Shown one piece after another: positions 1 to 7,937 of a DNA stretch of 20,509 bases. The translations under genes and the position numbers were made by a program. Location of the stretch: positions 1 to 20,509 of the forward strand of contig DCFT01000234.1 of the NCBI GenBank assembly GCA_002319885.1, read 5' to 3'. The DNA comes from Bacteroidales bacterium UBA1797 (GTDB lineage: Bacteria; Bacteroidota; Bacteroidia; Bacteroidales; VadinHA17). Under the pieces are notes generated by a model that was not told the origin of the DNA, did not search any database, and saw only the letters and a program-made list of their open reading frames with translations. Each line of letters starts with the position of its first letter. Positions within the stretch are counted from its first letter, which is position 1.

Positions 1-2960
1 GATCCCGACCCTGTGCTCATGGCCAGAGGTAACATACCCAGAATGGTTGTTGCCGATGTCATAATGACTGGTCTGAGTCGCGACCTTCCGGAAATGGCTA
101 TTGCTTCATACAACTCATGACCTCTCTCCCGCATCAGGTTAATGAAGTCCACAAGCACGATAGCATTTTTCACCACTATACCAATCAGCATTACTGCTCC
201 GATTCCTGAAATCACACTCAACGGGGTATTGGTTAAGAACAATGCAATGGCTACGCCTGAAAAAGCGAACGGTATTGAAAACATTATAATGAATGGCATC
301 TTAAGTGACTCAAATTGAGAAGCCATTATAAGGTATACCAGAATAAGGCTTATCATCATCAGCATTGCTATATCCATGAATGCATCCATCTGTTCCTTGA
401 TAGCACCGGAGATCTGAACCATTACTCCTGCGGGCAGGGACGAACCGTCAATGGCTTTCTGTACATCAACCTGTATGTCGGTAAGTGATCTTTTATACGG
501 AGTGAATGATACCCTTACTATACGTTCCTTACGCTTTCGCTCTATGCTCGGAGGCGACCAATACTCCTTGATCTGAGCAATCTCTCCCAGACGTATGGTC
601 TGTCCCGCCGGGTTTGTGATGCCAATGTTTTCAATATCAGTAAGTGTACTTCTTGCCTCTTTTTTAAACCTTACCACAACATCATATTCGTCGCCAAACT
701 GTCTGAGTCTGGTAGCAGTGAGTCCATCCACCCTGTTCTTGACAGCCGACGAAACCATAGCTGTATTCAGCCCGTTTGCACTCATCTTATTCTGATCAAA
801 TATTATCTGCAATTCGGGCTTGGATTTCGCACGGCTGATCTTAACATCCTTTGTACCGGGAATAGCCTTTATTTTATTTGCCAGCTCTTCTGCCACAAGG
901 TTGGTTTCAGAAATATTATAACCATAAATTTCAACATCGACAGAACTTCCTCCAAAACTTCCCATATTATCAGAGGTACTCAGTGTAAAATTTATGATCT
1001 CAGGTCTTTTGGCAAAATCAGCTCTCATCTCTTCAACAATCTCAAATACCGATTTTTTTCTGGCTTCAATTGGTACAAGGCTGAGGTTATAAGCAATTGT
1101 ATGTGTACCTCCCGCATTGAATATCGACGCAAATCCTCCCTGGTCATCCGAGCCTGTTGAAGTTGATATGATCTTAACTTCAGGATATTTCTTCCTTATA
1201 AGATCATCGAAATAATTCGCAGTCAGAAGTGTCTGATCAACTCTTGTCCCGGTCTGCAATTCAATATTTGCAGTAATTCTTGATTCATCAGCCTGTGGGA
1301 AAAATTCAGTTTTTATTACCGAGAACAGGCTCATTGATGCGATAAAAACCACCAGTGCTCCAATTGAAATGATTGTCTTATGATGGAGCGCCCATTTTAA
1401 AGTTCTTTCATAAAAATGGTCCAGATTGTCCAGCCATTTCCTGATACTTCCATCATATGTCCAGAATTTGGCATCTTTTTTAATCGGATACCATTTTAAA
1501 ATAAGGGAACTCAGAGTCGGGGTAAGAGTAATAGCAGCAAAAACCGATGTTATAATAGTGATTGTCACAATCATACCTAATTGCTTGAATAATACACCCG
1601 TGAGACCTTTTATAAATGTCAGCGGGAAAAATACGGCAACTACTGTAAGTGTTGTGACAATAACAGCCAGCCAGACTTCATTGGTTGCATAAATAGCTGC
1701 TTCTCTTGGCCGGCTTCCTCTTTCAATATGTTTGGTGATATTCTCAAGCACCACAATAGCATCATCCACAACCATTCCGATTGCTATTGACAACGAGGTA
1801 AGCGAGATAATATTTATTGAGGCACCGGTTATAAAAAGATATATGAATGCCACAATCAGCGATATAGGTATTGTGAGGATCACTATAAAGGTGGCCCTCC
1901 ATCTTCCCAGGAAAAACAGCACGACCAGTACAACAAAAATTGCCGCATAACCCAAAGTTTCCGTCAAATTGCTGATGGAGCCCTTTATAAATGATGCACT
2001 GTCAAAAAGCTTCTCTATTTTTACATCCTGCGGAAGATCCTTTTTAAGAGTCACCAGGGTTTTTTCAATATCTCTGGTTACCTTTACCGTATTACCGCCC
2101 GACTGCTTCATAACATACATGCTCATGCCTTTTGCCCCATTGATCTTTGTATCGAGCTTGGATTCCCTTATCGTGTCACGTACTTCCGCAATATCTTTAA
2201 GGTAAACGCTATTCCCGTTGAAATTACTGATTACCAGATTTTTTAAGACTTCACTCTCAGGAAATTCACCCTGTATCCGTAAAGGATAATCAGTTTGACC
2301 CATCTCAATATAACCGGCAGGAAGATTCATGTTTTCAGCCCTTATCACACTTCCAATCTGTTCAACTGAAAGGTTATAAGCTTCCATTTTCCTTGGATCA
2401 ACATCGATATATATCTTACGTCCCGGGACACCGGCCAGAGACACTGATCCCACACCTTCAATCCTGTTTAAAGGGTTAACAATTTTTTCATCAAGGATCT
2501 TTTCAAGACCAGCATAGCTCTCCTTTGCCGTTATAGCATAGAAAATGATTGGCATCATACTGGTTGAGAACTTCATGATGGTAGGCTTTTCGCAATCTTC
2601 AGGTAATGATCTTTCTGTGAAACTAAGAGCGCTTCTTATATCGTTCGAGGCTTCATCGAGGTTTGTGCCGTATTCAAAGTTCATAAAGATAACTGACGTG
2701 GCATCACTGGATGTTGAAGTGATCTCTTTAAGCTTGCTTACTGAATTCAGGGCATTTTCGAGAGGACGGGTAACATTGGATTCAATATCGGAAGCGCTTG
2801 CCCCGGGGTAAGTGGTTAGCACCACTACGTAAGGCAATTCCATTTCGGGATACAGATCCACTGGTAACTGGGTAAGAGAATAGATACCCATAACCATCAG
2901 ACCGACAAAAATCAGTATGGTTGTTACGGGTCTTTTTACGGAAGCACTATATATACTCAT
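1..2960 (-). CDS. RND (HAE1/AcrB-type) multidrug efflux inner-membrane pump, 3' end missing
   Basis: This is the proton-driven inner-membrane pump of a tripartite efflux system. It starts at an ATG with MSIYSASVKRPVTTIL, a typical RND N-terminus (first TM helix after a short cytoplasmic stretch). The frame stays open for 986 codons to the window edge. Since the family is about 1020-1060 residues long, only a short C-terminal piece is missing. Proton-relay residues are visible: the Asp pair in GMVVDDAIVVLEN at residues 399-400 (AcrB D407/D408), the Lys in GIVVKNAIVLVDF at residue 931 (AcrB K940), and the TSATTILG segment near the edge that matches the AcrB TM11 threonine region. It begins 25 bp after the adaptor gene stop and is the last visible gene of the tetR-led operon. 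Family is certain; the substrate cannot be read from sequence. Confidence 0.95.
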   Translation of the reverse strand, partial: MSIYSASVKRPVTTILIFVGLMVMGIYSLTQLPVDLYPEMELPYVVVLTTYPGASASDIESNVTRPLENALNSVSKLKEITSTSSDATSVIFMNFEYGTNLDEASNDIRSALSFTERSLPEDCEKPTIMKFSTSMMPIIFYAITAKESYAGLEKILDEKIVNPLNRIEGVGSVSLAGVPGRKIYIDVDPRKMEAYNLSVEQIGSVIRAENMNLPAGYIEMGQTDYPLRIQGEFPESEVLKNLVISNFNGNSVYLKDIAEVRDTIRESKLDTKINGAKGMSMYVMKQSGGNTVKVTRDIEKTLVTLKKDLPQDVKIEKLFDSASFIKGSISNLTETLGYAAIFVVLVVLFFLGRWRATFIVILTIPISLIVAFIYLFITGASINIISLTSLSIAIGMVVDDAIVVLENITKHIERGSRPREAAIYATNEVWLAVIVTTLTVVAVFFPLTFIKGLTGVLFKQLGMIVTITIITSVFAAITLTPTLSSLILKWYPIKKDAKFWTYDGSIRKWLDNLDHFYERTLKWALHHKTIISIGALVVFIASMSLFSVIKTEFFPQADESRITANIELQTGTRVDQTLLTANYFDDLIRKKYPEVKIISTSTGSDDQGGFASIFNAGGTHTIAYNLSLVPIEARKKSVFEIVEEMRADFAKRPEIINFTLSTSDNMGSFGGSSVDVEIYGYNISETNLVAEELANKIKAIPGTKDVKISRAKSKPELQIIFDQNKMSANGLNTAMVSSAVKNRVDGLTATRLRQFGDEYDVVVRFKKEARSTLTDIENIGITNPAGQTIRLGEIAQIKEYWSPPSIERKRKERIVRVSFTPYKRSLTDIQVDVQKAIDGSSLPAGVMVQISGAIKEQMDAFMDIAMLMMISLILVYLIMASQFESLKMPFIIMFSIPFAFSGVAIALFLTNTPLSVISGIGAVMLIGIVVKNAIVLVDFINLMRERGHELYEAIAISGRSRLRPVIMTSATTILGMLPLAMSTGSG

Positions 2961-2985
2961 TTTTTTATAGTTGAAATTCTGATAA

Positions 2986-4050
2986 TTACATAACTATTTT
3001 AATTTTGTCACCATTGATCAGTTTAGACTGGCCCTCTGTTATAAGGTTATCACCTTCTTTAAGATTATCGGAAATAATTTCAAGCTGATCATCAAACCTT
3101 TTGCCTACTGTCACTTCTATCCTCTGTGCAACTTCTGCCCTTTCAACATACACAAACCTTGTGTTTGTACCTTCCTGGACCAGGACAGTATTTGCAGGTA
3201 CAACGAAAGTCTCTACTTCTCCCAGATCCATAGAAACGCGTACAAACATTCCCGGTTTAAGCAACTCATTCCTGTTGGGAAGTTCAAGTTCAACATTGAA
3301 TGATCTTGTTCCGGAATTAATTGTTGGAGCTATTCTGAAAACTGTTGCATTAAATTTTTCGTTTCTATACACGTCAGCAGTAACCCCGGCTTTCATGCCT
3401 TTTTTTATCAAAGGGTAATATTGCTCCGATATACTGACATTTACCTTAAGAGGATTAATCTGCATAACTGTTACTACAGCTGATCTTCCGGTTTGGGTTG
3501 TAGGAGAACCTGAATACATTTCACCATCTTCATAGTATTTACCGGTTACAATTCCGGTAAAAGGAGATTTCATCAGGGTATTTTGTTCCATGAAATCAAC
3601 ATTGGTCTTTGTAACATCGTATTGCGTCTTTAACTGGTCATATTGTTGTTGTTTTGCACTGCCTGTTTTTAACAATGTATCAAGTCGCGACAGGTCTTTG
3701 GCAAGACTGCTTAATTGCAGTTTAAGCTGGTATAACTGTGTGCGGTCCATAAGGAAGAGTTTATCATTCCTGTTAATCTTATCTCCCACTTCAACATATA
3801 ATTTATCAATCCTTCCGGGGGTTGACGGCGCCATATTTACCTCCTCAAAAGGAAGTATGGTGGCAGTATAATCAATTGTTCTAGAAATTTTTGTTTTTGC
3901 GAGTGTTGCCACTTTCACCGGTATCGCAGCTTTTTCAATTACTTCTGACGGGTCGGTATTTTTTGCAGCAGTGGTCTTGGTTTTTGAAGAACAACCTGAC
4001 AGCAGTAATCCACTGATCAGTATTACCGGAATTGTACTTAGATATTTCAT
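2986..4050 (-). CDS. RND efflux periplasmic adaptor (membrane fusion protein), lipoprotein
   Basis: This 354-residue adaptor links the RND pump to the outer-membrane channel. The N-terminus is a lipoprotein signal with lipobox LSGC (Cys20), so it is probably anchored in the inner membrane by lipid. The order is typical of the family: a first half-lipoyl segment (about residues 68-105, with GRIDKLYVEVGDKI), a short alpha-helical hairpin (about 108-157, Leu/Gln/Lys-rich coiled coil), the second half-lipoyl segment (about 160-175, MKSPFTGIVTGKYY), then beta-barrel and membrane-proximal domains (GMFVRVSMDLGE, ITEGQSKLINGDKIKI). Adaptors of this class are usually 350-400 residues, so it looks complete. 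It lies 33 bp after the TolC-like gene and 25 bp before the pump, in one operon. Confidence 0.93.
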   Translation of the reverse strand: MKYLSTIPVILISGLLLSGCSSKTKTTAAKNTDPSEVIEKAAIPVKVATLAKTKISRTIDYTATILPFEEVNMAPSTPGRIDKLYVEVGDKINRNDKLFLMDRTQLYQLKLQLSSLAKDLSRLDTLLKTGSAKQQQYDQLKTQYDVTKTNVDFMEQNTLMKSPFTGIVTGKYYEDGEMYSGSPTTQTGRSAVVTVMQINPLKVNVSISEQYYPLIKKGMKAGVTADVYRNEKFNATVFRIAPTINSGTRSFNVELELPNRNELLKPGMFVRVSMDLGEVETFVVPANTVLVQEGTNTRFVYVERAEVAQRIEVTVGKRFDDQLEIISDNLKEGDNLITEGQSKLINGDKIKIVM

Positions 4051-4083
4051 TATTTACTATTTAGAAGGTTTTTGATTAATCAG

Positions 4084-5406
4084 TTACATGTTATTCAATA
4101 GCTTATCAAGAGCAAGCTTTGTCTGAAGCAGGTTCATAAGAGATGATATGTAATTATTTTCTGCCTGCAGATAGAGACTGTTTGATTCTATTAGATCAAG
4201 GCTTGACGCCATACCTTGTTTGAATTTGTTTTCCATACTCGTATATACCCTTTTAGATACCTCAACATTATCTTTCTGGCTCTTGTACTGAATATTTGCA
4301 TTTTCCAGATTATATCTTAATTGCTGATTCTGAATCTGCAGTTGGTCAGAAACCATTTCCTTTGTATTTCTGGCCTTCTCAAGATTAATCTTCGCCTTCT
4401 GTATACTGGAATACCTTTGTCCACTGGCAAATATAGGTACCGATAAATTCAAACCGAGATAGGAGCTTGGATACCATTTTAAATCTGACATTTTCATTGC
4501 CATTGCTGTAGTTGAAGTCGAATAAATACCTGACAATGAAGGTAATGCCATAGCTTGTTGAGATTTCAGATCAAGTGCTGACAACTTCTCCTGCTTATCA
4601 ACAAGATCATATTGGATGTTTGTTTCGGGATTGAAATTATGTGCAAGCAGCTCTTCAACATTAATATCTTTGACAAGATCATTAATAGTCTCTGTAAGAA
4701 CAATTTTAGTGTCGAATTTAACTCCAAGCTGAAATCGTAGAAGGTTGTAATTCATTTCAATAGTGTTCTGAAGATTGCTGAATGAATTTTCCATCATTGT
4801 TACGTTAGATGACATCTGATCAACATCTGTTGCTTCAGCAACACCAGAGTTATACATTGCTTTGGTTGACTTTAACGTCTCTCGTAGATTTGTAAGATTC
4901 TCTTTAATAATCCTTAACGACTCTTCAGAAATCAGAATTAGATAATATGCTGAAGCAACTGACTGACGTGTATCAATCTCTGTGCTTTGCAAATTTGATT
5001 CTGCCAATTTCTGTGCGAGCTTTGATGTTTCAATTCCAATATAATAAGGTGCACTAAACAAAGGCATCGATGCCTGCACTGAGACAGGGAGAGTATATGT
5101 CGTTCCCATAGTTATTATTGTGGGTACGTCGTTCATAGACAAAACAAATACTCCTAGTTTAAGATTATCTGTTAAGTTCGCACCAGCAGAAACCTGTGGT
5201 AACCCTGAAGAGATTGCAGTCCATACGTCATTTTTAGAAGCCAACACAGAAAATTTTGCAGATTTAACCATTTTGTTATTATGTGATGCATATTCCTGTG
5301 CCTCCTTTAGTGAAAGTTGTAATTCAGTGTCTGCATTCTGCGCGTGTATAGTTCTGACAGACAGAAAGATCAGCAGGAAGATCGTTAATAGTGTCTTGTT
5401 TTTCAT
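4084..5406 (-). CDS. TolC-family outer-membrane efflux protein
   Basis: This is the outer-membrane channel of the tripartite pump, 440 residues from the ATG at 5406. A TTG four codons further upstream is in frame, but the ATG gives the more typical signal peptide (MKNKTLLTIFLLIFLSVRTIHAQ, cleaved around residue 22 after AHA/HAQ-like residues). The mature part shows two repeated helical halves rich in Gln, Asn, Leu and Ser. Family hallmarks include LSLKEAQEYASHNN at the start of the first half, a middle IETSKLAQKLAESNLQSTEIDT segment, LSVPIFASGQR in the second half, and the closing FKQGMASSLDLIESNSLYLQA segment. It starts 46 bp after the tetR stop and is followed after 33 bp by the adaptor gene. 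Complete by length. Confidence 0.92.
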   Translation of the reverse strand: MKNKTLLTIFLLIFLSVRTIHAQNADTELQLSLKEAQEYASHNNKMVKSAKFSVLASKNDVWTAISSGLPQVSAGANLTDNLKLGVFVLSMNDVPTIITMGTTYTLPVSVQASMPLFSAPYYIGIETSKLAQKLAESNLQSTEIDTRQSVASAYYLILISEESLRIIKENLTNLRETLKSTKAMYNSGVAEATDVDQMSSNVTMMENSFSNLQNTIEMNYNLLRFQLGVKFDTKIVLTETINDLVKDINVEELLAHNFNPETNIQYDLVDKQEKLSALDLKSQQAMALPSLSGIYSTSTTAMAMKMSDLKWYPSSYLGLNLSVPIFASGQRYSSIQKAKINLEKARNTKEMVSDQLQIQNQQLRYNLENANIQYKSQKDNVEVSKRVYTSMENKFKQGMASSLDLIESNSLYLQAENNYISSLMNLLQTKLALDKLLNNM

Positions 5407-5452
5407 TTTAGTCTTCAATTATCTAAGCTATTATGTGGGTTAATACTTATAT

Positions 5453-6058
5453 TCAGAATTTTGCTTCAAGCAGGTTAATAAGTTCAAGACCCTTGGAAGT
5501 TGAGATTCCCCGCAGATAGTTGAGGAAAATATTTTTTATTACCTCATGCCTTGAGAATATCTCGTAAGGATAAAGATCATTGTCCATAATGGATCTGCCG
5601 AGATTAAAAACGCAACGATTGACCAGATCAGTGTTAATATCTTTTCTGAAGAGCCCTTCCTTAATACCTTTTTCAATAACCAGATAATGACTTCTATAAT
5701 CCGGCATTTCAATTTTATCCATATCCTTTATTAATATAGCATGATGGTACTTCTTAAGGTCGGACTGAAATGCAGGGCTCATATATTGAAAATTATCCCG
5801 GTTTATCTCAAGCATTCTGAATATCGCAACTATTGAATTTTCAGATTCATCCAGGACTCTTTTTACCAGTTCCTTCTGTTGCAGAGCCATCCTTGAAAGT
5901 ACAGCCATCAGTAATTCCTCCTTGTCAGAAAATACCTCATATATGGTTCTCTTCGACATACCAAGTTGATTTGCAAGAGCATCCATTGTTACAGATTTGA
6001 TTCCATAAGTCTTGAATGATTCAGAAGCTTCTTCTAATATCCGGTCTCTTATTTCCAT
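5453..6058 (-). CDS. TetR/AcrR-family transcriptional regulator of the efflux operon
   Basis: This 201-residue protein has an N-terminal TetR helix-turn-helix: RDRILEEASESFKTYGIKSVTMDALANQLGMSKRTIYEVFSDKEEL covers about residues 4-49 and has the expected G-x-K-x-V-T-M and S-K-R-T-I-Y-x-x-F-x-x-K-E pattern. The remainder is a helical ligand-binding domain without recognisable specificity. It is the first gene of the efflux operon, unlike the common arrangement in which the regulator is divergent. It therefore probably represses its own transcript together with the pump, and releases it when a pump substrate or metabolite binds. A 17-bp perfect palindrome sits inside its promoter, 32-48 bp upstream of the ATG, and is the likely operator. 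Confidence 0.92.
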   Translation of the reverse strand: MEIRDRILEEASESFKTYGIKSVTMDALANQLGMSKRTIYEVFSDKEELLMAVLSRMALQQKELVKRVLDESENSIVAIFRMLEINRDNFQYMSPAFQSDLKKYHHAILIKDMDKIEMPDYRSHYLVIEKGIKEGLFRKDINTDLVNRCVFNLGRSIMDNDLYPYEIFSRHEVIKNIFLNYLRGISTSKGLELINLLEAKF

Positions 6059-6332
6059 CAGGTTTTAAAATAATCATCACAAAAATGCAAAAACTATTTT
6101 AGTTTTCAAAGTTTTATATGCTAAGTTTCGGATAAATTATGCCAAGTGGTAGAATTTGCCGGTGAATGGAGAAATAAGATGCAAGGGCACAACGGTTCAA
6201 AAGCGAAAAGTGTAACGCCTTAAATGTTTTTAAGACTGCTGATGCAATAAAGACTGCCATATTTTTACCTTATTGAAATTATATATAAATTCGTAGACGT
6301 ATGAACCAAAAAAATATTTTAATATACTATCT
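6059..6332. promoter_or_regulatory. Divergent intergenic region between tetR and phzF-like gene
   Basis: This 274-bp spacer separates divergently transcribed genes. The left end carries the tetR promoter/operator described separately. On the plus strand, TTTT at 6262-6265, a 20-nt spacer and TAAATTCG at 6286-6293 form a moderate match to the Bacteroidota promoter consensus, about 40 nt upstream of the ATG at 6333. The middle (about 6120-6240) shows no convincing gene, repeat or hairpin. Confidence 0.4.
6080..6110 (-). promoter_or_regulatory. Promoter with embedded operator for the tetR-efflux operon
   Basis: Read on the minus strand, there is a TTTG at 6110-6107, a 19-nt spacer, then CATTTTTG at 6087-6080. 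This matches the Bacteroidota -33/-7 pattern TTTG-N19-21-TAnnTTTG except for the first T of the -7 box. Within the spacer, 6090-6106 is a perfect inverted repeat: AAAACTA, three Ts, TAGTTTT on the plus strand. A TetR dimer bound there would cover both promoter elements. The predicted transcript start lies about 15-20 nt before the ATG at 6058. The palindrome is seen directly; its use as operator is inferred. Confidence 0.65.
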
Positions 6333-7133
6333 ATGAAATCACAACAAATTATTTACCAGGTAGATGCATTTACTACAAAGCCTTTCAAGGGAAATCCGGC
6401 CGGGGTCTGTCTCCTCGATAGTGAGCCGGATACAGATTGGATGCAGAATATGGCTATGGAAATGAATCTGTCAGAAACTGCATTCGTATTTCCCGGTAAT
6501 AATTGTCGTATAATCAGATTTTTCACACCTGAAAAAGAAATGCAGCTTTGTGGCCATGCTACGTTATCTGCGTCACACATTCTTTTCGAAACCAACCAGG
6601 TAAAAAGCAACGAAAAGATCGTGTTTTCATCAAAAGCAGGTGAACTGATTATCAACCGGAATGATGAATGGATAACAATGAACTTCCCTGCATATCCGCT
6701 GGAGAAGATGGAGCTTACCCAGGAGTTCGAAAAAGTAACGGGCATAGAGCCTTTGGAGTTATATAAAGCAGGTTTTGGATGGACCCTGGCTCTTTTGAAA
6801 AGTGAAACGGAGGTAAGAAATATGCAGCCTAATTTCTCCCTGATGAAAAACTCTATCTTTGGTGATCTTATAGTTACTGCCGAATCTGATGATACGGCAT
6901 ATGATTTCTGCGTACGATGTTTTGCACCTGCAGTTGGAATTAATGAAGATCCTGTTACGGGTTCAGCACACTGTGCCCTTGCCCCATTCTGGAATGAAAA
7001 GACAGCCAGGAAAGATTTCAATTCTCACCAGGTATCAAAAAGAGAAGGTATACTGAAAGTCTCATTAAAAGATGAAAGAGTAGAAATTTCCGGACAGGCA
7101 ATAACTATATTCAAGGCAGAATTGTTTGCGTAA
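6333..7133 (+). CDS. PhzF-family (phenazine biosynthesis-like) isomerase/epimerase
   Basis: This is a 266-residue protein of the PhzF / diaminopimelate-epimerase fold, a cofactor-independent acid-base isomerase family. Signature elements are the N-terminal YQVDAFTTKPFKGNPAGV (residues 8-25), the general-base glutamate in NLSETAFV (Glu48, equivalent to PhzF Glu45), RFFTPEKEMQLCGHAT around residues 62-77 with C73-G74-H75, and DPVTGSAH at residues 206-213 in the second half. Length matches the family (about 260-300). Most bacterial members are not in phenazine pathways and their substrates are unknown. Here it stands alone on its promoter, upstream of a Rid protein, a D-amino-acid PLP enzyme and a dipeptidase. 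That context could suggest an amino-acid-derived substrate, but this is inference. Confidence 0.92.
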   Translation: MKSQQIIYQVDAFTTKPFKGNPAGVCLLDSEPDTDWMQNMAMEMNLSETAFVFPGNNCRIIRFFTPEKEMQLCGHATLSASHILFETNQVKSNEKIVFSSKAGELIINRNDEWITMNFPAYPLEKMELTQEFEKVTGIEPLELYKAGFGWTLALLKSETEVRNMQPNFSLMKNSIFGDLIVTAESDDTAYDFCVRCFAPAVGINEDPVTGSAHCALAPFWNEKTARKDFNSHQVSKREGILKVSLKDERVEISGQAITIFKAELFA

Positions 7134-7135
7134 TT

Positions 7136-7296
7136 GAAATCCGTTAACCACAAAGATCACAATCCCGAGTACTAGGGATAAAACAAAAGGTCGCAAAGAA
7201 CTGAATCAGATGGCTTTTACTTTGTACCTGCTTCGTGTCCTACCAACGCTTCGGTTGGGATCTTCGCTTCGCTTCGATTTGTAGTTAATGGATTTC
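7136..7296. repeat. Intergenic composite palindromic element, copy 1
   Basis: The ends form an imperfect inverted repeat: GAAATCCGTTAACCACAAA at 7136-7154 pairs with 7278-7296, whose reverse complement is GAAATCCATTAACTACAAA (17 of 19 identical). The right 53 bp (7244-7296), including a CTTCGCTTCGCTTCG tract, recur at 17231-17283 with three mismatches. An internal mini-hairpin (ATCCC 7162-7166 with GGGAT 7175-7179) is also present. No reading frame of interest. It begins two bases after the phzF-like stop codon and ends four bases before the -33 box of the Rid gene. Confidence 0.7.
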
Positions 7297-7299
7297 ATC

Positions 7300-7330
7300 T
7301 TTGCACTCAAATAAATATTTTGTATATTTC
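7300..7330 (+). promoter_or_regulatory. Candidate promoter of the Rid-family gene
   Basis: TTTG at 7300-7303, a 19-nt spacer and TATATTTC at 7323-7330 give 7 of 8 matches to the Bacteroidota -7 box TAnnTTTG at the correct spacing. Transcription would start about 15 nt before the ATG at 7352, which argues for that ATG and against the upstream in-frame TTG at 7301. Confidence 0.55.
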
Positions 7331-7351
7331 ACATATCCAAATATATTTATC

Positions 7352-7816
7352 ATGAAACAAGATACTGATTTGCGAATCATTGAATTAGGCCTGATCCTGC
7401 CACCGGCTCCAAAACCTGCAGGAGTTTATAAACCTGTTCTGGTAATCGATAAATTTTTATATGTTTCCGGGCAAGGACCCATTCTTCCCGATGGGACTCT
7501 GATGAAAGGTAAAGTTGGTGCTGATCTCGATACTGCTGCAGGAAAGCTTGGCGCAAGACAGGCAGGGCTTACAATGTTATCAACAATAAAAACTCATTTT
7601 GGAGAACTGAAAAAAATAAAACGGATTGTAAAGGTGTTGGGAATGGTTAACAGCACTCCTGATTTCGAGAGTCATCCTGCTGTCATCAATGGATTCAGTG
7701 AACTGATGGCAGAGGTTTTTGGTGAAGACTACGGAGTTGGAGTAAGAAGTGCAGTCGGAATGATGCTTCCAACAAATATAGTTGTTGAAGTTGAGGCTAT
7801 GTTTGAACTATATTAA
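7352..7816 (+). CDS. Rid (YjgF/YER057c/UK114)-family enamine/imine deaminase
   Basis: This 154-residue protein belongs to the Rid family, probably the slightly longer YjgF/chorismate-mutase-like branch. Recognisable parts are the N-terminal LPPAPKPAGVYKPVLVIDKFLYVSGQGP, a central GARQAGLTMLSTIKTHFG helix, and the C-terminal VRSAVGMMLPTNIVVEVEAMFEL. The arginine of VRSAVG (Arg132) aligns with the essential RidA Arg105, and the second glutamate of VEVEA (Glu148) with RidA Glu120. Archetypal RidA hydrolyses 2-aminoacrylate and related enamines released by PLP dehydratases. The ATG at 7352 is chosen because an in-frame TTG at 7301 would lie inside the promoter. The next gene, 121 bp downstream, encodes a PLP enzyme able in principle to generate such an enamine, so the pair may work together. 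Exact substrate unknown. Confidence 0.9.
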   Translation: MKQDTDLRIIELGLILPPAPKPAGVYKPVLVIDKFLYVSGQGPILPDGTLMKGKVGADLDTAAGKLGARQAGLTMLSTIKTHFGELKKIKRIVKVLGMVNSTPDFESHPAVINGFSELMAEVFGEDYGVGVRSAVGMMLPTNIVVEVEAMFELY

Positions 7817-7887
7817 ATCAGAAGCTTGGCTTAAAGTCCTTTGTGATAAGAAAAGATAATTTAAAAACAAAGCTCACAAAGTAAAAC

Positions 7888-7920
7888 TTTGGCTGTTTTT
7901 ATTGAATATTTTTATAATTA
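7888..7920 (+). promoter_or_regulatory. Weak candidate promoter of the D-amino-acid PLP enzyme gene
   Basis: TTTG at 7888-7891, a 21-nt spacer and TATAATTA at 7913-7920. The -7 box keeps the TA but only part of TTTG. Just upstream, CTTTGTGA (7839-7846) and TCACAAAG (7874-7881) form an 8-bp inverted repeat with a 27-nt loop, possibly a weak terminator for the Rid gene. Both are tentative. Confidence 0.3.
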
Positions 7921-7937
7921 TAATAGAAATTCATCTG

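Noticed and set aside
3101..3871. Plus-strand frames inside the adaptor gene
   Set aside because: The minus-strand adaptor shows a lipobox and the full membrane-fusion-protein layout; the plus-strand frames are incidental.
6353..7021. 222-codon open frame on the minus strand antisense to the phzF-like gene
   Set aside because: It has no recognisable domain and lies wholly within a gene with clear family motifs on the other strand, so it is a shadow frame.
7301..7351. N-terminal extension of the Rid protein from a TTG
   Set aside because: The TTG lies in the -33 box, and the extension (Phe/Tyr-rich) does not resemble Rid N-termini; the ATG at 7352 fits promoter and family.
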